Shown: positions 15,227 through 23,621, numbered from the stretch's first letter. The stretch is DNA of 23,786 nt from an uncultured Streptococcus sp. (GCF_905372115.1 NZ_CAJPNR010000032.1:1-23786); one strand, 5' to 3'. Notes: a model not told the origin generated them from the letters alone. Translations and numbers: made by a program.

Positions 15227-16258
15227 CTATTTTCCTAATGTATCATAAATTTCACGAACCAGCTGTTCTGTATTGGCCCAGCCCAGACAAGGATCAGTAA
15301 TGGACTTGCCAAAGACTTCTGGTTCGTCCTGACGACCGTCTTCCAGATAAGACTCAATCATAAAGCCACGTACTGTAGCCTTAATCTTTTCATTCCAGTC
15401 CCGGTTAATCAGAGTCTGGCGAACGATACGAACCTGCTCCAGATACTGCTTACCAGAGTTATCATGATTGGTGTCAATGATGATAAAGGGATTTTCTAAG
15501 CCCATTTTTTCATACTGGGCAATGGTATCCAGCAAATTATCATAATAATAGTTAGGAATATTCTTGCCGTATTCATTAAGGGCACCACGCAAGATAGCAT
15601 GCGCCAAAGGATTTCCAGATGTTTCGACTTCCTTACCTGAAAAGAGGAAACTCTGCTTGTTCTGAGCTGCATAGATGCCGTTAAACATGACATTGAGATT
15701 GCCAGACGTCGGATTTTTCAAGCCAGTCGGCAAATCCGCTCCACTAGCTACAAAGCGGTGCTGCTGGTCTTCGACCGAGCGAGCTCCTACAGCCATGTAA
15801 GAAATCAAATCATCTACCAGAGGCAGATTTTCTGGATAGAGCATCTCATCAGCCGTGGTCATACCTGTCTCAGAAATAACCCGATAGTGCAGATTGCGGA
15901 CTGCCTTGATGCCGTTAATCAGACTTGGAGCGGCCGTCGCATTAGGCTGATGAATAAGCCCTTTGTAGCCATCTCCATTCGTCCGAGGCTTGGCAGTATA
16001 AACACGCATGACCATGAAAATACGGTCTTTTACTTCTTCTTGGAGAGCAGATAGACGCTTGGCATACTCCAGCACCGCTTCTTCATTATCTGAAGAGCAG
16101 GGACCAATGACCAAGAGAATGCGGTCATCCTGACCACGCAGAATTGCTTCTAACTCTCGGTCACGCTTTTCCTTGCGAGCGAGCATGTCGCCTTCTAACT
16201 TAGCAAGTTGGCGAACTTCTGCCACATCAATGGGTTGACTGGTTGCTTTAAAGGTCAT
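15227..16258 (-). CDS. aroG: DAHP synthase (class I), first tandem copy
   Basis: Same reaction and length (343 residues) as the following gene, with all metal and PEP motifs intact (IGPCSS, KPRTNGDGYKG, DTNHDNSGK, ESYLEDG, DPCLGW). AAGGAG precedes the ATG, and only 20 bases separate it from the secA stop, so it is read from the secA promoter. Retaining two complete copies suggests isoenzymes with different aromatic amino-acid inhibition, as in E. coli AroF/G/H; which inhibitor belongs to which copy cannot be told by eye. Confidence 0.95.
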   Translation of the reverse strand: MTFKATSQPIDVAEVRQLAKLEGDMLARKEKRDRELEAILRGQDDRILLVIGPCSSDNEEAVLEYAKRLSALQEEVKDRIFMVMRVYTAKPRTNGDGYKGLIHQPNATAAPSLINGIKAVRNLHYRVISETGMTTADEMLYPENLPLVDDLISYMAVGARSVEDQQHRFVASGADLPTGLKNPTSGNLNVMFNGIYAAQNKQSFLFSGKEVETSGNPLAHAILRGALNEYGKNIPNYYYDNLLDTIAQYEKMGLENPFIIIDTNHDNSGKQYLEQVRIVRQTLINRDWNEKIKATVRGFMIESYLEDGRQDEPEVFGKSITDPCLGWANTEQLVREIYDTLGK

Positions 16259-16278
16259 CTATTCTCCTTCTTTTACGC

Positions 16279-18798
16279 TTACTTTTTACGGCCGTGACAG
16301 TTCTTGAACTTCTTGCCAGAGCCACATGGACAAGGGTCGTTTCTCTTTACGTTAGACAGGTCTATATTATCAGGTATATTTGCCGCCTTAGCAGAGATAT
16401 TGCGGGTAGCAGTCGTACTGATAGCACGCTCTGTCCGCGGACGCTCTTGCTCATGAATCTGCGCTTTCATCATCAGACGAGTCACATCAAATTCAATGGA
16501 GCCAATCATGTCGTTGAACATACGGAAACTCTCTGCTTGGTATTCGACAACTGGGTTATTTTGTGCATAACCACGCAGTCCAACAGCATTGCGCAGCTGG
16601 TCAAGGGCGTCGATATGGTCAGTCCACTTGCTGTCCACTACGCGCAGGATCAAGACCTTCTGGAATTCACGCACTGCTTCTTCGTCTCGCAGCTTAGCAA
16701 TCTGACTGTCATAGACTTCCAGTGCACGTTCAAACAGATAATCTTTGATTTCTTGGTCAGATTTGCCTTCCAAATCGCTATCTGAAATAGAATCTTCTGA
16801 AACCAAGTTATACTTAGCAAAATTTAAAATCGCTTCAATCTTTTCATCCTGATCAGAGTGGCTGCTGCCATCAACGATACGGTTGATAGTCCGCTTAATC
16901 ATAGCCTGGATTTCAGGACTGAGGTCACGGTCAGCAGTAATGACATCGTGGCGCTCGGCATAGATAATTTCCCGTTGCTCACGCATCACATCGTCATACT
17001 GCAAGACTTGTTTCCGCGTATCGTAGTTATTTCCTTCGACACGCTTCTGAGCTGCCTCTACCTGACGGGTCAGCATGCCAGACTTGATAACAGAATCTTC
17101 GTCACTAAGGTTCATTCGATCCAAGAGGGCTTTAATGCGCTCTGATCCAAAGCGGCGCATAAGCTCATCTTCCAGTGACAGGTAGAACTGTGACTCACCT
17201 GGGTCACCCTGACGACCTGAACGTCCGCGCAGCTGATTATCAATCCGGCGGCTTTCATGGCGCTCTGTACCAATAACACAGAGACCGCCCAGTTCGCGAA
17301 CACCTTCACCCAACTTGATGTCGGTTCCCCGTCCGGCCATATTGGTCGCAATAGTAACCGCACCACGTTGGCCGGCGTTCATGATAATTTGTGCTTCTTT
17401 ATAGTGGTTTTTCGCATTAAGAACTTCATGAGGAACCCCAGCTTCCACCAATTTCTTAGAAATATAATCACTGGTTTCAACCGCAACGGTACCGACCAGA
17501 ACTGGCTGGCCTTTTTCATGACGCTCTTTAACATCCTGAACAACTGCCTTAAACTTAGAATCAATACTTGGGTAGAGCAGGTCAGAATGGTCAATACGTG
17601 CTACCGGACGGTTAGTTGGAATCGGAATAACACGAATGTTGTATGTTTCGCGGAACTCTTCTTCCTCCGTCTTAGCTGTACCTGTCATGCCGGACAGCTT
17701 CTTATACATACGGAAGAGGTTCTGATAAGTAATAGAAGCAGAAGTCTTTGTTTCTTCCTGAATCGGCACACCTTCTTTGGCTTCAATCGCTTGGTGGAGA
17801 CCGTCAGAGTAACGACGTCCTTCCATTGTCCGACCAGTAAACTGATCGACAATCAGAATTTCCTGATCTTCACTGACCACATAGTCAATGTCAAGGAGCA
17901 TGATGTAGTTAGCTCGCAGAGCATTGTCGATAAAATGAGTCAGGGCAACATTTTCAATATCGTAGAGATTGTCCAGCTTGAAGTAGCTTTCTGCCTTATC
18001 AATCCCTGAGTCAGACAGACCAATCGTCTTAGACTGAACATCGATGATGTAGTCGTCCTTATCCAGAGATTTGACATAGTGGTCAGCCATATGATAAAGC
18101 TGGTTGGTATCTGAAGAAACCGGTCCGGATACAATCAATGGTGTCCGAGCTTCGTCAATCAGGATTGAGTCCACCTCATCGACCAAGGCATAGTTGAGTG
18201 GGCGCTGTACCATGTTTTCAGCGCGGACTACCATGTTATCACGCAGGTAGTCAAAGCCGATCTCAGCATTGGTTGAATAGGTAATGTCGCAAGCATATGC
18301 TTCTTTCTTTTCAGATGGAGACTTAGCAGCCAGATTGATACCGACAGAAAGGCCCAGCCAAGAGTAGAGTTCTCCCATTTCGGTCGCGTCACGCTCAGTC
18401 AGGTATTCGTTGACTGTGACAACGTGTACTCCTTTGCCTGCAAGGGCATTTAAGTAAACTGGCATCGTCGCAGTCAAGGTTTTTCCTTCACCGGTACGCA
18501 TCTCTGGAACGTCACCATGATGGAGAACGATTCCTCCCATAACCTGAACCTTATAAGGGAAAAGGCCCAACACTCGCTTAGCTCCTTCACGGACAACCGC
18601 AAAAGCTTCAAATAAGAGCTGATCTAAAGTTTCGCCATCAGCATAGCGCTTCTTGAATTCTTCTGTTTTTGCCTGAAGTTCTTCATCAGACAAAGCTGCC
18701 ATGTCGTCTTCATAAGCCAAGACCTTGTCAGCCATTTTTTCTAATTTTCTTAATTCACCTTTATCATTTTCAATGATAGTCTTTAAAATATTCGCCAT
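16279..18798 (-). CDS. secA: Protein translocase ATPase SecA
   Basis: The motor of the Sec pathway, pushing unfolded preproteins through SecYEG at the membrane. The 839-residue protein has Walker A GEGKT (about 103-107), DEVDS, helicase-type motifs TNMAGRGTD and QLRGRSGRQGD, and the C-terminal zinc finger with C823, C825, C834 and H835. The length fits the canonical SecA rather than accessory SecA2, which lacks the zinc tail. The ATG follows AAGGA. It leads the run into aroG, acpS, alr and recG. Large open frames on the opposite strand inside it (for example 17257-18009) are shadows. Confidence 0.98.
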   Translation of the reverse strand: MANILKTIIENDKGELRKLEKMADKVLAYEDDMAALSDEELQAKTEEFKKRYADGETLDQLLFEAFAVVREGAKRVLGLFPYKVQVMGGIVLHHGDVPEMRTGEGKTLTATMPVYLNALAGKGVHVVTVNEYLTERDATEMGELYSWLGLSVGINLAAKSPSEKKEAYACDITYSTNAEIGFDYLRDNMVVRAENMVQRPLNYALVDEVDSILIDEARTPLIVSGPVSSDTNQLYHMADHYVKSLDKDDYIIDVQSKTIGLSDSGIDKAESYFKLDNLYDIENVALTHFIDNALRANYIMLLDIDYVVSEDQEILIVDQFTGRTMEGRRYSDGLHQAIEAKEGVPIQEETKTSASITYQNLFRMYKKLSGMTGTAKTEEEEFRETYNIRVIPIPTNRPVARIDHSDLLYPSIDSKFKAVVQDVKERHEKGQPVLVGTVAVETSDYISKKLVEAGVPHEVLNAKNHYKEAQIIMNAGQRGAVTIATNMAGRGTDIKLGEGVRELGGLCVIGTERHESRRIDNQLRGRSGRQGDPGESQFYLSLEDELMRRFGSERIKALLDRMNLSDEDSVIKSGMLTRQVEAAQKRVEGNNYDTRKQVLQYDDVMREQREIIYAERHDVITADRDLSPEIQAMIKRTINRIVDGSSHSDQDEKIEAILNFAKYNLVSEDSISDSDLEGKSDQEIKDYLFERALEVYDSQIAKLRDEEAVREFQKVLILRVVDSKWTDHIDALDQLRNAVGLRGYAQNNPVVEYQAESFRMFNDMIGSIEFDVTRLMMKAQIHEQERPRTERAISTTATRNISAKAANIPDNIDLSNVKRNDPCPCGSGKKFKNCHGRKK

Positions 18799-18848
18799 TT
18801 TTTTCCTTACTATATAATAATCTTTCTGATTTTTAGAATGTTCTTTTC

Positions 18849-18877
18849 ATTATAGCATGTTTTCCTATATCTTTCAA
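18849..18877 (-). promoter_or_regulatory. secA promoter
   Basis: Minus-strand TTGAAA (18877-18872), a 17-base spacer and perfect TATAAT (18854-18849). The leader is about 45 bases. Confidence 0.88.
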
Positions 18878-19133
18878 GAATGAAAAAAGCAAAAAAGCTC
18901 CATTAGACTGTGCTTACAGAACTGGGAGAGGTCAGGATATTCGAGGATGATTTATACATGATTAACTACGTGCTTTTTAATCTATATTTTTCTCCTCTCA
19001 GTTTAGAGTATGCTTTTACATCTTAATTGTATCGCATTTGGATTTTTTAGAGGAATCTTCAATTTGCACCTGCATAGCATGATTTATTGGCTAGCACCTT
19101 ACGGAACTAGACGGGCTGACAGTTATATAAACG
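18878..19133. other. Intergenic stretch without a recognised feature
   Basis: A/T-rich DNA between the secA promoter and the palindrome at 19134. I find no frame with a ribosome site, no clear terminator and no convincing promoter; GAGAGGAG on the minus strand near 19005 is not followed by a start codon. Confidence 0.5.
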
Positions 19134-19218
19134 AAAACCAGCACCTAAAGTGTACTGACTCTAAAAAGTTAGATTTTTATGTCTAACTTTTGTAGCGTAG
19201 CACAAAGGCACTGGTTTT
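19134..19218. repeat. Palindromic IS-end-like element, also a likely terminator of the eut transcript
   Basis: Outer arms AAAACCAG (19134-19141) and CTGGTTTT (19211-19218) enclose a nearly symmetrical core. TGTACTGACTCTAAAAAGTT (from 19151) is matched on the other strand by TGTGCTACGCTACAAAAGTT. The centre is a 10-bp stem AAAAGTTAGA / TCTAACTTTT (19164-19191). TGTACTGAC...AAAAGTTAGA resembles ends of IS3-family (IS150-group) elements, so this may be a transposase-less remnant or MITE. With the T run on the minus strand it would end the eut operon. Confidence 0.55.
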
Positions 19219-19303
19219 TTATATGGGGATACCATCCGTATTTCACTTTCCCTTAGCGGGGAATTATAATATTGGTCCTAATACTTCAAGCCCCCCCGAC
19301 AAA

Positions 19304-19753
19304 CTAGCCTTGCCAGTCAGCTGGATAGGTCACATAGATAAAGCGGGCCTTATCTCTGACAGAGAACTGAATGTCACTGCCTTTAGGGATGAAGAGTACT
19401 TCACCAGGGCCAGCTGTCATGACTTCGTCACCAACGATAATATCAAGACGCCCTTCAATAACATAGTCCACTTCATCATAGTCCAGATGCCAAGGGAAAG
19501 TTGTCTTTTCCATAGTCATCAGACCCAAGCCCAATCTTGGGCTTTCGTCTAAGGTCAGCAAGTCTCGTGTATAAACTTGATGGCTTGAATCACCTGTATC
19601 CAAGCGATCTTCTGGACGAACATCAAGACCAGGCAGAGCGATAGAAGCTACGCCTGCCTTGCTGACTTTTTTCCCACCATCTTTAGTGGCTAATTCTTCC
19701 AATAGAATCTTACGAACCAATGTTTCTAGGTCAGAACGATTAATATCTGCCAT
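19304..19753 (-). CDS. eutQ: Ethanolamine utilization protein EutQ (cupin)
   Basis: A 149-residue protein: an N-terminal amphipathic helix (DLETLVRKILLEEL, residues 8-21), a Gly/Ala linker, and a C-terminal cupin barrel (about 60-147) with PWHLDYDEVDYVIEGRLDI typical of EutQ. It is shorter than the enteric protein of about 230 residues but similar to the cupin part. EutQ is needed for anaerobic ethanolamine growth in Salmonella and has reported acetate-kinase activity, making ATP from acetyl-phosphate. The helix probably targets it to the microcompartment. GGAGG precedes the ATG. It is the last gene of the cluster; a run of seven C lies just past its stop. Confidence 0.92.
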   Translation of the reverse strand: MADINRSDLETLVRKILLEELATKDGGKKVSKAGVASIALPGLDVRPEDRLDTGDSSHQVYTRDLLTLDESPRLGLGLMTMEKTTFPWHLDYDEVDYVIEGRLDIIVGDEVMTAGPGEVLFIPKGSDIQFSVRDKARFIYVTYPADWQG

Positions 19754-19770
19754 ACTTCATACCTCCAAGT

Positions 19771-20865
19771 CTAAGCTTCCTTCTTCGTTAAGAAGAAAGC
19801 CAGTAATACCGCTGTGATACCGCCGACAAATTTACCAATCATCATCGGCACAATCATTTCCGGTTTTTGACCAGCTGTGAAGCCTAGGTGATCTCCGATA
19901 ACAAAGGAAGCAGATACGGCAAAGGCTACGTTAATAATCTTACCGCGTTTGTCCATATCCTTCATCATCTGGAACATGGCAATGTTATTAGCTAGAGAAG
20001 CTACCAAACCAGCTGCACCAACTTCGTTCATTCCTAGGGATTTTCCGATAGCAGAAAGCGGTTTGTTGGCTACCTTGGTAAAGACAGCTACCAGACCAAA
20101 GGCTCCAGCCAAGGTTACGGCAATCGTTCCGACAACTTCAAAGGCTTCTTTCAGTGTCTCAGCACCTTTTGGATAGATGCTGATGAGCCATTCATTTCCA
20201 GTCAGAAGCTGCGCTGCACCAAAAGCCAAACCAAGCGTTGCCAAGATAACAATAATCTGACCAAACACTTCAAAACCTTTAATCATGGCATTAGGTGCCA
20301 AAAGCAATCCTATGAAAATCAGAGCAGATACAATGATAATCGGGATAAGATTGACAACCAAGGTTCCAAAAGGCAGACCTGGCACGAAAATTCCTCCGAG
20401 GAGGCAGCCAATCGGAACAGTTACCAAACCGTATAGGATTCCGCGAGCCAAAAGCGGACGGTCATCTTTTTCGATAATACCCAAGGCAACTGGAATCGTA
20501 AAGACGATGGTTGGCCCCATCATAGAGCCCAGTACAAAGGCAGCAAAATTTCCTACCGCCGGATCCTGAGCCAGACTGAGAGCCAGAGGAGCTCCTCCCA
20601 TATCATTGGCAATGAAGGTTGTCGCAAAGATAGACGGGTCAGCGCCTACCAAGCCATACAAAGGCACGACAATCGGTTTCAAGACATCCGCCAAGAGGGG
20701 AGCGATTACCATAATCCCAGCCATAGACAGAGCCAAAGCTCCCATAGCCATGATACCTTCTTCAAATTTTTCACTTAGTCCTAGTTTGCCACCGATACAT
20801 TTATCCACTGCACCGATCAGCATGAATAGAACCATGATATAAATGATAATTTCATTGATACTCAT
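19771..20865 (-). CDS. eutH: Ethanolamine transporter EutH
   Basis: A 364-residue integral membrane protein with about ten hydrophobic segments through its whole length and conserved polar stretches FIANDMGGAPLALSLA, GSMMGPTIVFTIPVALG and FVIGDHLGFTAGQKPEM, which mark EutH. It brings ethanolamine into the cytoplasm at low concentration or low pH. The start ATG lies behind TAAGGT. It is 17 bases upstream of eutQ and follows eutN closely, so it is clearly within the same operon. Confidence 0.96.
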   Translation of the reverse strand: MSINEIIIYIMVLFMLIGAVDKCIGGKLGLSEKFEEGIMAMGALALSMAGIMVIAPLLADVLKPIVVPLYGLVGADPSIFATTFIANDMGGAPLALSLAQDPAVGNFAAFVLGSMMGPTIVFTIPVALGIIEKDDRPLLARGILYGLVTVPIGCLLGGIFVPGLPFGTLVVNLIPIIIVSALIFIGLLLAPNAMIKGFEVFGQIIVILATLGLAFGAAQLLTGNEWLISIYPKGAETLKEAFEVVGTIAVTLAGAFGLVAVFTKVANKPLSAIGKSLGMNEVGAAGLVASLANNIAMFQMMKDMDKRGKIINVAFAVSASFVIGDHLGFTAGQKPEMIVPMMIGKFVGGITAVLLAFFLTKKEA

Positions 20866-20881
20866 AACATTACCTTAGTTT

Positions 20882-21163
20882 CTAATATTCTTCATCACTG
20901 TGATAGTCAACCTTGTCAATGATAGCCACAACGACCATATCCACAGGGATATTCGTCTTATTTAGGCTCATCCGGGCAGAACTGCCAGTGGTTACCATTA
21001 CTTGGTCTCCTTCGCCTGCACCGATGCAGTCGGCCACAATAAGCAGAGCTGGGTCACTTTGATGTTCATTTAGCTGCCGTTCGACCACTAAAAATTTCAA
21101 ACCATTTAAATTTTCGTCTTTTCTAGTCGCCCAAAGGCTTCCTTTTACTTTACCAACAAACAT
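20882..21163 (-). CDS. eutN: Microcompartment vertex protein EutN (BMC-P)
   Basis: A 93-residue EutN/CcmL pentamer that caps the vertices of the polyhedral shell. It opens MFVGKVKGSLWATRK and has the family core GLKFLVVERQL, LLIVADCIGAGEGDQVMVTTGSSAR and a VDMVVVAIIDKVD end. AAAGGAG lies before the ATG. One or a few pentamers per shell are enough, in keeping with its distal position after the abundant hexamer genes. Confidence 0.95.
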   Translation of the reverse strand: MFVGKVKGSLWATRKDENLNGLKFLVVERQLNEHQSDPALLIVADCIGAGEGDQVMVTTGSSARMSLNKTNIPVDMVVVAIIDKVDYHSDEEY

Positions 21164-21177
21164 CTCTACCCACTCCT

Positions 21178-21825
21178 TTATTCTATGATTTCTATTTTTT
21201 GACGTTTTAGATAATCTCTCGCCAAGGCTGTCACAATCATTCCTTTTTCTATTTTAAAGTTTCCATTTTCAGGTAAGCCCATTTCTCTCAGCCTCTTCTC
21301 TGTAAGCAAAACCGGCTTGCTCGGAGCCTTAGTCTTCTGGCTGACTTCTTCTGCCACCGCCCGTTTCACTTCCGGGCGAGGCTCTTCAGCCTGATCGCTT
21401 TCTAGGAGTGCTAAGAGTTGGCCTTCTTTATAAAATTGCAGACCGTAGCGAATCAGCTTTTCTCGCTGTCCCTGCAGTTCCTGATACAAGTACACTTTAG
21501 AAGATTGCTTGTACTGCTGAATAGCAAAGGCGCTGTCTGATACGAGGACTTTTTTGCCTTTCAAAAGACTCTTTAAAATGACTGCTTCCTCCACCGCTAA
21601 AGGGCAAAGGGATGAGAGTCTTAGAAAAGCATCAAAACCAAGCGACTCAACAACAACAATCTCTGCTGTGCAAGAATCTTTTACGACTTGAAAGCCTTCC
21701 CCTTCTAATAAGTCAGGAATCTTATCGCCTCCAATGACGTATACCGAGGGTTTCTGAGGCTTTTTCTTCAACTTTTCCATCAGGCGGTCTGTAATCAAAT
21801 CTACCAAATGATCTAGATTTTCCAT
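21178..21825 (-). CDS. Firmicute eut-cluster protein of unknown function
   Basis: A 215-residue soluble protein resembling the eut-associated family seen only in Gram-positive clusters. It begins with an amphipathic helix (NLDHLVDLITDRLMEKL) like that of its cluster neighbours PduL and EutQ, which suggests encapsulation. An alpha/beta core (about 27-130) follows, with VYVIGG, EIVVVES and KKVLVSD strands, then a charged linker. The C-terminal segment LPENGNFKIEKGMIVTALAR resembles the (L/I)TP-SARDYL element found in EutT-type and flavoprotein-like microcompartment proteins. No catalytic motif is evident, so no reaction is proposed. Confidence 0.75.
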   Translation of the reverse strand: MENLDHLVDLITDRLMEKLKKKPQKPSVYVIGGDKIPDLLEGEGFQVVKDSCTAEIVVVESLGFDAFLRLSSLCPLAVEEAVILKSLLKGKKVLVSDSAFAIQQYKQSSKVYLYQELQGQREKLIRYGLQFYKEGQLLALLESDQAEEPRPEVKRAVAEEVSQKTKAPSKPVLLTEKRLREMGLPENGNFKIEKGMIVTALARDYLKRQKIEIIE

Positions 21826-21856
21826 TCTTTACCTACCTTTTATTTGCTCATAGGAC

Positions 21857-22483
21857 TTATTTTTTAATAATCCGTCCGCGTGTTCCTTTTTTGAAACCAC
21901 AAGCATTGGCTTCATCGTAGTCGATATGCATATAGGTTGCAAATTTAGGACTAACACGGATGACCACATCATCAAATATCAGCGGACGAGCACCTTCTAC
22001 TCTGACTTGTACAATCTCGTGATTTTTTACATTCAGACGTTCGGCATCTTCCGGTGTCATATGAACATGACGCTTAGCTACGATCAGACCCTTATCCAGA
22101 CAAACTGCCTTGTCTCCATGAGCCAAGATAACACCCGGTGTTCCTTCAATATCGCCACTTTCGCGAATGGGTGCCTTGGTACCCAGCTGCAAACAGTCTG
22201 TCAGGGAAACTTCTACCTGAGAATGTTTGCGAACAGGTCCCAGAATAACCACATTGTGAAAAGCGCCTTTTGGACCGACAACCGTCAGCCTTTCTTGACT
22301 AGCGAACTGGCCTGGCTGTGATAGGTCTTTTGCTTTTGTTAATTGATAGTTGGGACCAAACAAGGCTTCCAAATCTTCCTGACTCAAATGGACATGACGT
22401 CCGCTCGCTTCTACCTCAAATGACCCCTGCAATTCTTCCTGAACTTTATCAATTACTTTATTTACCAAATTTTCTAAAGTCAT
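21857..22483 (-). CDS. pduL: Phosphate acyltransferase PduL/EutD type
   Basis: Converts acetyl-CoA and phosphate to acetyl-phosphate and free CoA, recycling CoA inside the microcompartment. The 208-residue protein has the two zinc-ligand motifs GRHVHL (H30, H32) and KRHVHM (H139, H141), a further histidine in MHIDYDEAN (H186) and the PIRESGD loop with the phosphate-binding arginine (R107). It is PduL-like rather than a Pta-type EutD. The N-terminal TLENLVNKVIDKVQEELQ is a typical encapsulation helix. It starts 23 bases after the EutT-like gene with a modest purine-rich ribosome site. Confidence 0.95.
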   Translation of the reverse strand: MTLENLVNKVIDKVQEELQGSFEVEASGRHVHLSQEDLEALFGPNYQLTKAKDLSQPGQFASQERLTVVGPKGAFHNVVILGPVRKHSQVEVSLTDCLQLGTKAPIRESGDIEGTPGVILAHGDKAVCLDKGLIVAKRHVHMTPEDAERLNVKNHEIVQVRVEGARPLIFDDVVIRVSPKFATYMHIDYDEANACGFKKGTRGRIIKK

Positions 22484-22506
22484 TGCTGTTCTTCTTTCTC
22501 TTGTTA

Positions 22507-23148
22507 TTAGCTTGCTATCAACCAGAGCAAGACTTCAATTGATTTTAATAATTGAGAAACCTTACAAGCAAATTGATCTCTGTCACCATCAGCAGCCTGC
22601 TCCAATTCTTTGCGCAGGAGGGTCGTTTCGATATATGTTTCATAGCAATTCAGCTGCCAAGTCGGCTCCTGATAACTCATCATAACCGTCTCTTGATCGA
22701 GCTGTCGACTGACCCGAACGGCCTGCAATTCTGCATTGCTAGGCAGGTCTGTCTGGTAATCAGAAATATCATCCAGAATATGCTGACCAACGATTTGTTC
22801 TACTATGTTCAATAGTTGGCCAACTTGCTCACACTTTTCATCCTGAAAAGCCTGATGCAAATCTCTCTGGTTCTTCAAAAAGCAAGTATAAAGTTTAGTC
22901 AGTCTAAATAGTCGTGGATACACAGCAGAGTCCTCAAGGTTTGTAATCGGTACCCTGATAGCATCAACAGCTGAGGCTGTTTTCCCTTTGGCCTGACCTG
23001 AACAGATAATTCGAATATGGTGATCATTGAGAAAACCTCTGGCTGCTGGCGTCAGTTTTTCATCTTTGTTTAATTCAAAGACACCGTTATCAGCGAGAAC
23101 GGATTCTCTATAAAGCTTTCTGATCTTAGCTTCTGTAAAAACTGACAT
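22507..23148 (-). CDS. eutT: EutT-like corrinoid adenosyltransferase lacking the Cys-rich metal motif
   Basis: A 213-residue protein. Residues about 28-48 (NKDEKLTPAARGFLNDHHIR) match the start of EutT, which transfers adenosyl to cobalamin for ethanolamine ammonia-lyase. The remainder is mostly helical, as in EutT/PduO-type bundles. The HX11CCXXC metal motif of the Salmonella enzyme is absent: the cysteines (for example CSGQ, YTCF, KCEQ, LNCY, FACK) are scattered. The protein is also shorter than the 267-residue enteric form. It is therefore a Firmicute EutT variant, or an inactive relative; the first is favoured by its cluster position. AAGGA precedes the ATG. Confidence 0.72.
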   Translation of the reverse strand: MSVFTEAKIRKLYRESVLADNGVFELNKDEKLTPAARGFLNDHHIRIICSGQAKGKTASAVDAIRVPITNLEDSAVYPRLFRLTKLYTCFLKNQRDLHQAFQDEKCEQVGQLLNIVEQIVGQHILDDISDYQTDLPSNAELQAVRVSRQLDQETVMMSYQEPTWQLNCYETYIETTLLRKELEQAADGDRDQFACKVSQLLKSIEVLLWLIAS

Positions 23149-23171
23149 GTATTCACATCCTTCTACTCCGT

Positions 23172-23269
23172 TGATACTCTGTGAAAATCAATCTGATACT
23201 CTCCGAAAATCAACATTTCCTTTTAAGTATAGAGCTACCGCCCATAAGCTTCATTTTCACTGAGTATTC
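23172..23269. repeat. BOX-like inverted repeat between the EutT-like gene and eutM
   Basis: TGATACTCTGTGAAAATCAA (23172-23191) is repeated as TGATACTCTCCGAAAATCAA (23194-23213), 22 bp apart with 18 of 20 bases equal. An inverted copy GAATACTCAGTGAAAATGAA is on the minus strand near 23269-23250. The motif resembles the start of streptococcal boxA repeats (ATACTCNNTGAAAATCAA). The pieces could fold back on each other in the mRNA. Confidence 0.55.
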
Positions 23270-23280
23270 TATTTGCCTCA

Positions 23281-23319
23281 GGGGCCTGTATCAGGCCTAA
23301 ACGCTATAATACAGACCCC
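23281..23319 (-). promoter_or_regulatory. Stable stem-loop just after eutM
   Basis: Minus strand: GGGGTCTGTAT pairs with ATACAGGCCCC over 11 bp (one G-U), loop of 17 bases, 26 bases past the eutM stop. No T run follows, so it is more likely an RNA-stabilising or processing hairpin than a terminator. On the plus strand the G-U becomes a C-A mismatch, so the structure favours the eut transcript. Confidence 0.6.
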
Positions 23320-23345
23320 TTCAGCAAATATTTATCTGTCCCAGA

Positions 23346-23621
23346 TTATTTGGGCAGAATAACTTCCACTTCAGCATGTGGACGTGGAATTACGTGAACT
23401 GAAATCAATTCACCAACGTTTTCAGCTGCAGCTGCTCCAGCATCTGTCGCTGCTTTGACTGCGCCGACATCACCACGAACCATTACAGTTACCAATCCAG
23501 CACCGACTTGTTCTTTACCAATCAAAGTTACGTTAGCGGCTTTAACCATTGCATCAGCTGCTTCGATTGCGCCGACGAGTCCTTTTGTTTCTACCATTCC
23601 TAATGCATTTGCGTTTGCCAT
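23346..23621 (-). CDS. eutM: BMC hexameric shell protein EutM
   Basis: A 91-residue single-BMC-domain protein forming the flat hexamer tiles of the shell. It opens MANANALGMVETKGLVGAIE and has the canonical KAANVTLIGKEQVGAGLVTVMVRGDVG core, with the pore-lining turn around residues 36-40, and ends RPHAEVEVILPK. GGAGG lies 6-9 bases before the ATG. A near-identical copy lies directly upstream at the window edge. Shell hexamers are needed in large excess; the stem-loop after this gene may help keep this part of the mRNA abundant. Confidence 0.96.
   Translation of the reverse strand: MANANALGMVETKGLVGAIEAADAMVKAANVTLIGKEQVGAGLVTVMVRGDVGAVKAATDAGAAAAENVGELISVHVIPRPHAEVEVILPK

Noticed and set aside
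17257..18009. 250-codon open frame on the plus strand
   Set aside because: Lies wholly opposite the conserved secA sequence, with no ribosome site and no recognisable domain; a shadow of secA codon use.
19291..19297. Run of seven C as a phase-variable tract
   Set aside because: It lies beyond the eutQ stop codon, so slippage would not alter a protein, and no promoter is nearby.
23149..23345. EutV (ANTAR) antitermination hairpins
   Set aside because: The stem-loop here has a 17-base loop and no twin hexaloops with the conserved A and G, so it does not fit the EutV site.
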